Shown here: positions 1 through 5,034 of the stretch, one piece after another
Layout: each line of letters begins with the position of its first letter
Position numbering within the stretch: position 1 is the first letter of the stretch
Source: Oscillospiraceae bacterium
Lineage (GTDB): Bacteria > Bacillota > Clostridia > Oscillospirales > Ruminococcaceae
Length of the DNA stretch: 5,602 bases
Direction of reading: 5' to 3'
Assembly (NCBI GenBank): GCA_029240015.1
Contig: JARBTU010000130.1
Span: 1-5,602, forward strand
Notes under the pieces: model-generated
Databases searched by the model: none
What the model was told of the DNA's origin: nothing
Seen by the model: only the letters and a program-made list of their open reading frames with translations
Program-made: the position numbers and the translations under genes

Positions 1-322
1 GCTTATGAAAATTCCCGTACCGAATCGTTCCTTTTAAACTTAAATTTTTTTCTTGAATATCCAGTTTAATTCCTTTTTTACAAAAGACGTTATTACCTAT
101 TTTTACAAAGAATTTTTGTGGCGAAGCATAAAATTTCTTATATGAATAGGTAATTTGATAGGACTGTTCATTTGTAATAACTTGAATAAATGCTGATTTT
201 ACACCATTTTCGTCAACATTAATTCCGGGAATCAGTGCCATAACCTGATTCCCTTTGCTGTGCTTAAAATACCAGCCCTCGAAGTATTTTTTATTTTTAT
301 TTGTTCCGTTAAAGCTTCTCAA
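1..322 (-). CDS. Tocopherol-cyclase-like family protein (N-terminal part, truncated by window edge)
   Basis: The first 107 codons of a gene that continues beyond base 1. Seen: the open frame begins at TTG (320-322), with AGAGGG seven bases upstream and an in-frame TAG six bases upstream of it, so the start is well bounded. Near the N terminus is KKYFEGWYFKH (residues 11-21), followed by ALIPGI, SAFIQVIT and NNVF, then LSLKG and IRYG near the edge. This order is the pattern I associate with the bacterial tocopherol cyclase-like family (Pfam Tocopherol_cycl), whose members are roughly 300 residues, so about a third is visible. No signal peptide or membrane segment is seen. The only nearby ATG would delete the FEGWYFKH motif. 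The gene overlaps the end of the Rieske oxidoreductase gene by 14 bases, which suggests an operon and coupled translation. Family assignment is from motif recognition. Real tocopherol synthesis is not expected in such an organism, so the reaction is unknown. Confidence 0.8.
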   Translation of the reverse strand, partial: MRSFNGTNKNKKYFEGWYFKHSKGNQVMALIPGINVDENGVKSAFIQVITNEQSYQITYSYKKFYASPQKFFVKIGNNVFCKKGIKLDIQEKNLSLKGTIRYGNFHK

Positions 323-1757
323 TCTCTATCCCTCTTGAGGCAGGATTGTCGATCAGACTGCCTTTATAGTCAAACCTTGACCCATGACAAGGACAATCCC
401 ACGATAGGTCATCTCTGTTCCACGCAAGTTCGCATCCCAAATGGGGACATTTGGTGGAAACCATAAACAGCTCTCCGTCCTCGTTTTTATAAACGCCCAC
501 TTTTTCATCCTTGTAAATAATAGTTTTCGCCTGCCCCATTTCAAGCTTTTCCAAGTCGAAGTGGTATGCTTTCATTTTATCAATTGTAAAAGATTTTAAC
601 GTTTTCTTAACGTTTTCTGCAATATTCTGATAAGATGCCGAAAGGTTAAATCTGTTCGGAGAAAAAATCTCTGCGTTTTTGTTTTCTTTACCTTCAATCT
701 TGTCCGATAAGAGCATAGCAGAAACCATTGAGCTCGTCATTCCCCATTTGTTGAACCCTGTGGCGACATAAATATTTGGCGTGGATTTAGAATAGTTCCC
801 GATATAAGGAATTTCATCCAGTGTCACACAATCCTGCGCGGACCACTTTGACTTCATTTCACAGCCGGGATAATACTCCTTTGCTTTCCGAATGAGTTTT
901 TCATATTTTGCATCGTTTTCGTCTTTATCCCCTGTTCGGTGTCCTTCCCCTCCGAAGAGCAAGTACTTATCATAAGACCTGAACGAATAGCCTGTATCAT
1001 TTTCACCGATGTACATACCTTGAATGGATGCGGCATCTTCCAAAGCCAGCAAGTACGAACGTTTTTGAGATATCTTCGCAAAATACAGGCTATTAATATT
1101 AATTGTTGGATAATGCGTTGCAATTACAATGTTTTTTGCATAAATATTTCCTTTGTCCGTGATAATTTTGTCTTTGTCTATCTCCACTGCTTGTGTTTTC
1201 TCATAGATATCAAGATCACCCATTATTCCTCTGATAAATTTTAGAGGATGGAACTGCGCTTGATTTTGAAACTCAATGGCACCTTTCACATCAAAAGGCA
1301 ATTCCGTTTGGGTTGTAAATCCTGCAGGAAGTCCTAATTTCTTTGTAGAATCCACCTCTTTTTCAATATTTAAAACATCATTTTGGGAATAAACAAATGC
1401 GGAACACACTTTATAATCACAATCAATCTGATTGTCTGTGACTATATCAGAATATTTAGCAATGGCTGCTTGATTTGCATCCGCATACTGTTTTGCCTTT
1501 TCTTCTCCGAAATTTTTTATCAGTTTATCATAAAAAAGATTGTGCTGAGAAGTGATCTTTGCTGTTGTTTTTCCCGTTACTCCGCTCGCAACTTCGCTGG
1601 CCTCAATAATTACGGATGAAATCCCGCGTTCTTTGAGCAGGTAAGATGTCAAAATTCCCGCCATTCCCGCTCCAATAATTGCTACATCTGTTTTCAAATC
1701 TTTATCCAATGTCTTGCTCGGCGCTAATTTACAATCGTCAAACCATACTGAATTCAA
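309..1757 (-). CDS. FAD-dependent oxidoreductase with C-terminal Rieske [2Fe-2S] domain
   Basis: A soluble two-domain redox protein of 482 residues. Residues 24-52 form a Rossmann FAD-binding fold: DVAIIGAGMAG with glycines at 29, 31 and 34, and an acidic residue (Glu52) ending strand 2. The body resembles DAO-type (glycine/D-amino-acid oxidase-like) enzymes, closing with ATGFNKWGMTSS at about 332-343. The last ~95 residues are a Rieske domain: CPHLGC (437-442) and CPCHGS (455-460). Cluster ligands are C437, H439, C455 and H458. C442 and C457 match the disulfide pair of bc1/b6f-type Rieske proteins. The organisation resembles Bacillus YhfW; the electron donor and substrate are unknown. Start: AAAGGAG (1766-1772) lies eight bases before TTG at 1755-1757 but only two before the TTG at 1761-1763, so the inner TTG is preferred. 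A start at 1763 adds two residues. The stop overlaps the next gene. No strong promoter is seen upstream. Confidence 0.93.
   Translation of the reverse strand: MNSVWFDDCKLAPSKTLDKDLKTDVAIIGAGMAGILTSYLLKERGISSVIIEASEVASGVTGKTTAKITSQHNLFYDKLIKNFGEEKAKQYADANQAAIAKYSDIVTDNQIDCDYKVCSAFVYSQNDVLNIEKEVDSTKKLGLPAGFTTQTELPFDVKGAIEFQNQAQFHPLKFIRGIMGDLDIYEKTQAVEIDKDKIITDKGNIYAKNIVIATHYPTININSLYFAKISQKRSYLLALEDAASIQGMYIGENDTGYSFRSYDKYLLFGGEGHRTGDKDENDAKYEKLIRKAKEYYPGCEMKSKWSAQDCVTLDEIPYIGNYSKSTPNIYVATGFNKWGMTSSMVSAMLLSDKIEGKENKNAEIFSPNRFNLSASYQNIAENVKKTLKSFTIDKMKAYHFDLEKLEMGQAKTIIYKDEKVGVYKNEDGELFMVSTKCPHLGCELAWNRDDLSWDCPCHGSRFDYKGSLIDNPASRGIEIEKL
330..335 (-). promoter_or_regulatory. Ribosome binding site of the tocopherol-cyclase-like gene
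   Basis: AGAGGG on the minus strand, seven bases before the TTG start at 320-322. It lies inside the last codons of the upstream oxidoreductase gene. It decides the start, because no ATG or GTG in this frame precedes the conserved FEGWYF motif. Confidence 0.6.
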
Positions 1758-1765
1758 AAACAACG

Positions 1766-1772
1766 CTCCTTT
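1766..1772 (-). promoter_or_regulatory. Ribosome binding site that selects the second TTG of the Rieske oxidoreductase
   Basis: AAAGGAG on the minus strand. Spacing to the TTG at 1755-1757 is eight bases (ideal), and to the outer TTG at 1761-1763 only two bases (too close). No in-frame ATG is available before the Rossmann motif. Confidence 0.7.
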
Positions 1773-1903
1773 ATCATTTTATTATTATTTTATTATGTGT
1801 AACAGGTGGCAAAATATTTTTCCGTCTAAATTATAAGAATTTTTATAATAAATTTTTGTGATTTTTTTGCATAAAATATTGAGTCAAATACACTTGAAAC
1901 ATG

Positions 1904-1932
1904 TTGACAAAAACAAAGAATAAATATATAAT
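1904..1932 (+). promoter_or_regulatory. Perfect consensus sigma-A promoter, orphan
   Basis: TTGACA at 1904-1909 and TATAAT at 1927-1932 with exactly 17 bases between, a full match to the vegetative consensus. The start of transcription is expected near A1939. No plus-strand protein gene follows for over 2 kb; the transcript meets a terminator hairpin after about five bases. The promoter also points away from the oxidoreductase gene on the other strand, with its -35 about 150 bases upstream of that gene. Confidence 0.8.
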
Positions 1933-1938
1933 AAAGGC

Positions 1939-1983
1939 ATAGCAAAGACGCTGTAGGGTTTTACCCTTACAGCGTCTTTTTTT
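1939..1983 (+). ncRNA. Predicted ~45-nt transcript consisting almost only of a terminator hairpin
   Basis: Defined by the consensus promoter's expected start (about 1939) and the end of the T tract of the hairpin at 1944-1979. Only about five bases precede the stem. It could be a very short stable RNA, the aborted leader of a longer RNA running on to the terminator at 2174-2211, or the remnant of a lost gene. There is no match to an RNA family I know. Existence is inferred from the promoter and terminator alone. Confidence 0.4.
1944..1983 (+). terminator. Rho-independent terminator directly after the orphan promoter
   Basis: The arm AAAGACGCTGTA (1944-1955) pairs perfectly with TACAGCGTCTTT (1968-1979); GGG (1956-1958) pairs with CCC (1964-1966), leaving a single bulged T1967 and a TTTTA loop. 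Seven T (1977-1983) follow on the plus strand. On the minus strand only three T follow the stem, so plus-strand termination is the likely function. Confidence 0.85.
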
Positions 1984-2055
1984 CGTCCAAAATACATAAT
2001 TATTAAAAATTTGGAACGACAAACCATTGATAGCATTGTTTGTTTCATGTCCCTT

Positions 2056-2173
2056 TACTGGAATTGAGATTTTATATCACAACATATTTGCCCCCCTTAT
2101 TGCAAATATTCTTGTATATTTTGAAAACAGTTGCCTGTTTTAGCTGTTTTCTAATAAAATCTCATTCAGATAT
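2056..2173 (+). ncRNA. Candidate structured RNA: three-way junction with a C-rich loop
   Basis: Seen: a closing stem TGAGATTTTAT (2065-2075) with ATAAAATCTCA (2154-2164), 11 perfect pairs, extendable to 2056/2173 with single-base bulges. Inside it are two hairpins. ATATTTGC (2084-2091) pairs with GCAAATAT (2102-2109), prolonged by ACAA (2079-2082) with TTGT (2112-2115), and displays a loop CCCCCTTATT. GAAAACAG (2123-2130) pairs with CTGTTTTC (2144-2151). The element abuts a terminator with a plus-strand T tract at 2174-2216, so the plus strand is favoured. C-rich loops of this sort are known in Gram-positive small RNAs that pair with Shine-Dalgarno sequences; that role here is inference. No clear promoter of its own is visible; read-through from 1904-1932 is possible. 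Being palindromic, it could also be a small non-autonomous mobile element (no target duplication seen), or act on the minus strand in the birA 3' end. Confidence 0.35.
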
Positions 2174-2216
2174 AACAACCGAAAAGGAACGGTCATTCCT
2201 TTTCGGTTGTTTTTTA
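2174..2216 (+). terminator. Strong intrinsic terminator between birA and the structured element
   Basis: A perfect 16-bp stem: AACAACCGAAAAGGAA (2174-2189) with TTCCTTTTCGGTTGTT (2196-2211), loop CGGTCA. On the plus strand the stem runs into six T (2210-2215). On the minus strand it starts two bases after the birA stop codon and is followed by only TT then ATATC. It may serve birA as well, but the better T tract is for plus-strand transcripts, which fits the candidate RNA beside it. Confidence 0.8.
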
Positions 2217-3194
2217 TTGAGTTCTTATACTGATTTCTCCGGAGCTGAGTGTATCGATTTCACCGTTTTCATATTCAACGACCAAGCCCCCGTTTGAATC
2301 AACATCAACTGCTTTTGCCAATCGCGTTTCATTCGGCTTGATAACCTTTATAGGTTTTCCCAACACGAAAGACCTTTTTTTATACTCCTCTAAAAAACTT
2401 TTGGAAGTGATATCATCCTCTAGCCTTAAAACATGATTGATGACATGTGCTGCCAACCGGTTTCTGGAAACCCCATTCGGAGGATCTTCATAATACAACG
2501 AACCTGCCTTATCCAATATTTCTGTTGGAAATTCAGCGCTCTTCGTGGCAAAATTAATTCCGATTCCGAGTACAATAAACTCAATATTCCCGCTTTCAAA
2601 ATCAGTAACCGCTTCGGTCAAAATTCCGCAAATTTTTTTACCTTCTACATAAAGGTCATTCACCCACTTGATTTCGGCATAGATACCTGTTACTTCTTCA
2701 ATCGCTTTTGCCACAGCAACCGATGCGGCAGTTGTGATGAGAACGGCATCCGACGCTTTTACCCCAAGCCTTAAAATGACACTCATATAAATCCCGCTGT
2801 TCGCAGGTGAAAAAAAACCTCTCCCCATGCGTCCTCTTCCGCTTGACTGATGCTCCGATAAAATAACGGTTCCGCTCTGTGCACCCTGGGCGGCAAGTTC
2901 TTTTGCGGTTTTATTGGTGGATTCAAGTGTTTTATAGGTCATAATATGGTCTGCGGCCGTTCTGTCAAAAAGATGAGGTCTTATCCCTTCTGAGGATAAA
3001 ATATCGTTGTCACTGCACAGGCAATATCCTTTATTGGTCACGGCGGTGATGTGATAGCCTTCTTTTTTGAGTTCGTTCACTGCTTTCCAGATTCCTGCGC
3101 GGGAAATTCCAACCATTCCGGCCAGTTCTTCGCCTGAAACATTCTCTCCTCTTTTTTTCTCAAGCTCCTGCAAAATACGCATTTTAGACGTCAT
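2214..3194 (-). CDS. birA: Biotin protein ligase / biotin operon repressor BirA
   Basis: Bifunctional cytoplasmic enzyme that makes biotinyl-AMP and transfers biotin to the carrier lysine of biotin-dependent carboxylases; forms with an N-terminal DNA-binding domain can also repress biotin genes. The 326 residues match the long type. A winged helix-turn-helix lies at about 17-60 (EELAGMVGISRAGIWKAVNEL). The catalytic core shows ESTN (91-94), the adenylate-binding loop SSGRGRMGR (117-125), KWVNDL (176-181), KKICGIL (186-192, with Lys187 at the place of the E. coli ligand-contacting lysine) and GIGIN (210-214). The C-terminal SH3-like domain is about 275-326, ending SSGEISIR. Start ATG (3192-3194) follows AGGGGTGAGG, which overlaps the stop of the AlkD-like gene; that stop is four bases upstream, so the two are cotranscribed and probably coupled. 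No inward-facing TTGTTAAC-type BirA operator was found here, so its targets lie elsewhere. Confidence 0.97.
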   Translation of the reverse strand: MTSKMRILQELEKKRGENVSGEELAGMVGISRAGIWKAVNELKKEGYHITAVTNKGYCLCSDNDILSSEGIRPHLFDRTAADHIMTYKTLESTNKTAKELAAQGAQSGTVILSEHQSSGRGRMGRGFFSPANSGIYMSVILRLGVKASDAVLITTAASVAVAKAIEEVTGIYAEIKWVNDLYVEGKKICGILTEAVTDFESGNIEFIVLGIGINFATKSAEFPTEILDKAGSLYYEDPPNGVSRNRLAAHVINHVLRLEDDITSKSFLEEYKKRSFVLGKPIKVIKPNETRLAKAVDVDSNGGLVVEYENGEIDTLSSGEISIRTQ

Positions 3195-3198
3195 ACCC

Positions 3199-3924
3199 TC
3201 ACCCCTTTTTGATGGTAGTTCTTTTCATTTTTCTTATCGTTTCTTTGGTATTTTTATCAACCCGATTGGATTCTATAATTTTTTGAAGTGCTTTGTTATA
3301 GGTAAAGTCATCAAGCCTGTTATTCTGTAAAAAAGCCAGTGTTATGTCCTCAAATTTTACGAAGCACATCGAGAGCGCCCATGCGACAGCCATCTTCACA
3401 TAATACCCGTCATGCTCAATGCGGTCATAAATAGCCAAAACATTGTCAATACTCTCATCATCAATAAAATAATCCATCAGCATAACAATTACAAATCGCA
3501 GTTCAAATTCTCTTACGGACCCAATGTATTCTTGCAAGAGAGTCCATACTTCCAGCTTGTTTTTGTTTGCTATTTTCAAAGCCGAACAAAAACTGTCACA
3601 AACAGCCCAATTGTTGATTCTCGGCACAAATCCTCTGATATAGCCTTCTACCTCATCATAGCTCGTTTTTATGTTTCCTATTACCAGCCCGCAAAGCATA
3701 GTCTCTTCATAAAAAACATCCTTTGAGCAAGCTAAAAAGCCTTTATAATCTCCTTTGGCGATTTCTTTCGCCAATTCCTTCATCTTGGGTGACCGCACTC
3801 CCAGAAACTTATCCACATTTGGAATCAGCTTTTGTTGAAAGTTTTTATATTCTTGTTCCGCAGCAGACTTTAAATATTCAACAATCTGTTTATACTCTAT
3901 CTGTGTAATGTTTGAATAATCCAC
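3199..3924 (-). CDS. AlkD-like DNA alkylation repair protein (HEAT-repeat DNA glycosylase)
   Basis: Predicted to remove alkylated purines from DNA. A 241-residue, all-helical, soluble protein of the usual family length (DNA_alkylation Pfam family). Seen: GVRSPKMKELAK (42-53) typical of the first helical repeats; RINNWAVCDSFCSAL (102-116) with Trp106 and Asp110; Arg143 in ELRFVIVML; and Trp182 in MAVAWALSM. These four fit the DNA-binding and catalytic residues known in Bacillus cereus AlkD (W109, D113, R148, W187), so activity is likely; the alignment is by eye. The C terminus is lysine/arginine-rich. Start: AGAGG (3933-3937) is eight bases from GTG at 3922-3924 but only two from TTG at 3928-3930, so GTG is preferred; the longer form would have 243 residues. 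First gene of a unit with birA, under the promoter at 3968-3997. Confidence 0.9.
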   Translation of the reverse strand: MDYSNITQIEYKQIVEYLKSAAEQEYKNFQQKLIPNVDKFLGVRSPKMKELAKEIAKGDYKGFLACSKDVFYEETMLCGLVIGNIKTSYDEVEGYIRGFVPRINNWAVCDSFCSALKIANKNKLEVWTLLQEYIGSVREFELRFVIVMLMDYFIDDESIDNVLAIYDRIEHDGYYVKMAVAWALSMCFVKFEDITLAFLQNNRLDDFTYNKALQKIIESNRVDKNTKETIRKMKRTTIKKG

Positions 3925-3932
3925 GCACAAAT

Positions 3933-3937
3933 CCTCT
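3933..3937 (-). promoter_or_regulatory. Ribosome binding site favouring the GTG start of the AlkD-like gene
   Basis: AGAGG on the minus strand, eight bases before GTG (3922-3924) and two before TTG (3928-3930). The spacing supports the GTG start. Confidence 0.55.
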
Positions 3938-3967
3938 GTTTCTTAAAAGTATTGGCTCCATTAAAAA

Positions 3968-3997
3968 ATTATAGTTTGAAATTAAGGCTTTTGTCAA
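3968..3997 (-). promoter_or_regulatory. Consensus promoter of the alkD-like/birA unit
   Basis: On the minus strand TTGACA (3992-3997) and TATAAT (3968-3973) are both perfect, separated by 18 bases. Transcription should start near 3961, giving a leader of about 37 bases before the GTG start. The strong hexamers suggest high basal expression unless a repressor acts on the overlapping palindrome. Confidence 0.85.
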
Positions 3998-4002
3998 GCC
4001 TT
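3984..4002. repeat. 7-bp palindrome across the -35 box, possible operator
   Basis: AAGGCTT (3984-3990) and AAGCCTT (3996-4002) form a perfect inverted repeat with a five-base spacer, covering the whole -35 hexamer (3992-3997) of the alkD-like/birA promoter. No T tract follows on either strand, so it is not a terminator. A dimeric repressor site is a plausible reading. It does not resemble a BirA operator. Confidence 0.4.
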
Positions 4003-4060
4003 CGGTTATCGGGGAGTTGTTTTAATGCTATAAAAAGTAATAATTTATCTTTATTTATTA

Positions 4061-4089
4061 ATTACAGGTTCACATGGCAAATGTATAAT
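4061..4089 (+). promoter_or_regulatory. Promoter of the adaptor-ATPase export operon
   Basis: TATAAT at 4084-4089 is perfect; ATTACA at 4061-4066 matches four of six -35 bases, with 17 bases between. The expected start is near 4096, leaving a leader of about 26 bases that holds GGAGG (4109-4113). The weaker -35 could leave room for activation. Confidence 0.6.
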
Positions 4090-4121
4090 AATCTGAAAAA
4101 GTCATATTGGAGGAAGCGTAA

Positions 4122-4991
4122 ATGAGCGCACGAAAAAAATCTAAGAAGAAAATCATTACAATTGTTATCATACTGGTAATTATCGCCTTGGCTGTTGCTG
4201 CGATGATTTTTAGTCCCAAACCGTTTCCCTATACGGAAGAAACAGTAAAAAACAGCGACATCTCAACCTATTACAGCTTCAGCGGGAACATTGAAGCCAA
4301 AGAGAAACAGCACATTACCGCAGACACCATGATGCAAATAAAAGAGCTGAAAGTAGAACAAGGTGATAAGGTCAAAAAAGATGATGTTCTGTTTGTGACG
4401 CTTACAGGGCAAAAAGTGGTTTCCAAAATAGACGGTGAGGTTGCAACCGTTTATGCAGAAGAAGGAGACCAGCTGATGATTGGCGCTCAAATAATGGATT
4501 TAACCAATTATAACAATCTTCAGGTTACTGTCAAGGTCGACGAATTTGACGTTTCTTCAATCTCTGTTGGAAAAAAAGTCACAGCAACGATAAATGCACT
4601 CGAAAAAGATGTTTCAGGAAAGATTGCAAGTTTGTCCAAAGAAGCCACAACCGTCAATGGGGTTTCCTATTTTACTGCTACCATCGACTTGAATAAGTCT
4701 GCCGACCTTCTTGTAGGAATGTCTGCAGAAATCAAGCTTTTAAACCAAAGCGTTAAGAATACAACAACAATCTCTATGAAAGCGCTGCAGTTCGATAATG
4801 AAAACAAACCGTTTATTTACTACAAAGGCGCCGACGAAAAAGTCTTGACTAAATCGGTCGAGGTGGGCATCAATGACGGCTTGACCGCACAAATAAAAGA
4901 CGGACTAAAATCGGGCGACGTAATCCTTGTTCCAAAATCCAATGCAACCTTCCAATTCGGCGGAATGAGAAATAACAATAGCAAGGACTAA
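4122..4991 (+). CDS. HlyD/MacA-type membrane-anchored adaptor of an ABC export system
   Basis: A 289-residue membrane fusion (adaptor) protein expected to sit on the outer face of the membrane and join an FtsX/MacB-like permease. Seen: a positive N terminus (KKSKKK), one hydrophobic anchor at about 11-30, a beta-barrel lead-in (TYYSFSGNIEAKE, 49-61), and two lipoyl half-motifs (ELKVEQGDKVKKDDVLF 75-91; IDGEVATVYAEEGDQLMIG 103-121). These are joined directly, without the helical hairpin found in MacA or HlyD. Next is a barrel domain (VKVDEFDVSSISVGKKV, 137-153; GVSYFTATIDL, 180-190; LLVGMSAEIKL, 196-206), then a C-terminal membrane-proximal-type domain (VEVGINDGLTAQIKDGLKSGDVIL, about 246-269) and a Gly/Asn-rich tail. 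GGAGG lies eight bases before ATG. The ATPase gene follows after 43 bases. Cargo is unknown; peptides or antimicrobial compounds are common for this class. Confidence 0.9.
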   Translation: MSARKKSKKKIITIVIILVIIALAVAAMIFSPKPFPYTEETVKNSDISTYYSFSGNIEAKEKQHITADTMMQIKELKVEQGDKVKKDDVLFVTLTGQKVVSKIDGEVATVYAEEGDQLMIGAQIMDLTNYNNLQVTVKVDEFDVSSISVGKKVTATINALEKDVSGKIASLSKEATTVNGVSYFTATIDLNKSADLLVGMSAEIKLLNQSVKNTTTISMKALQFDNENKPFIYYKGADEKVLTKSVEVGINDGLTAQIKDGLKSGDVILVPKSNATFQFGGMRNNNSKD

Positions 4992-5034
4992 TGGTACGTC
5001 ATAAAGTTTGATTCCAAAATTTCGGAGGTATCTT

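Larger units (their letters stand above)
1758..2213. other. 456-base intergenic region rich in inverted repeats
   Basis: No convincing protein gene lies here. From left to right it holds: an AT-rich leader of the oxidoreductase gene (a lone minus-strand TATAAT at 1830-1835, without a good -35 at 17 bases, is the only promoter hint for that gene); a plus-strand consensus promoter; a plus-strand terminator; two weak inverted repeats (TCCAAA 1986-1991 with TTTGGA 2010-2015; ACAAAC 2019-2024 with GTTTGT 2038-2043); a three-way-junction-like element; and a second terminator next to the birA stop codon. The structured parts are listed separately. Confidence 0.7.

Noticed and set aside
260..466. Plus-strand frame of 68 codons
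   Set aside because: It lies antisense across the end of the Rieske gene and the start of the tocopherol-cyclase-like gene, both of which have strong family motifs.
1830..1835. Minus-strand TATAAT as the promoter of the Rieske oxidoreductase gene
   Set aside because: The hexamer at the 17-base spacing is CAAAAA and the DNA is very AT-rich, so it is kept only as a hint and not listed as a promoter.
2031..2036. TAGCAT preceded by TGA as an extended -10 for the structured element
   Set aside because: Only four of six -10 bases match and no -35 is found at a workable distance.
2019..2043. ACAAAC-N13-GTTTGT as a possible BirA operator close to birA
   Set aside because: The half-sites have the wrong orientation and sequence compared with TTGTTAAC...GTTAACAA operators, and no biotin gene lies next to it.
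1884..2048. A 54-codon minus-strand open frame starting with ATG at 2046-2048, preceded by AAAGGG
   Set aside because: The ribosome site is only two bases from the ATG, and the frame runs through the terminator stem and the promoter hexamers of the other strand. The peptide shows no recognisable pattern. Most likely chance.
2056..2173. Known riboswitch classes (purine, TPP, THF, fluoride, preQ1, c-di-GMP) or 6S/SRP RNA for the three-way element
   Set aside because: None of the conserved cores I know for these classes is present, and no plus-strand gene follows that such a switch would control.
2040..2297. Plus-strand frame of 85 codons through the hairpin region into birA
   Set aside because: No ribosome site, it crosses a terminator and the end of birA, and the sequence is low-complexity hydrophobic residues with no family pattern.
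4263..4490. Minus-strand frame of 75 codons inside the adaptor gene
   Set aside because: Antisense shadow of a well-supported coding sequence, with no ribosome site or motif.
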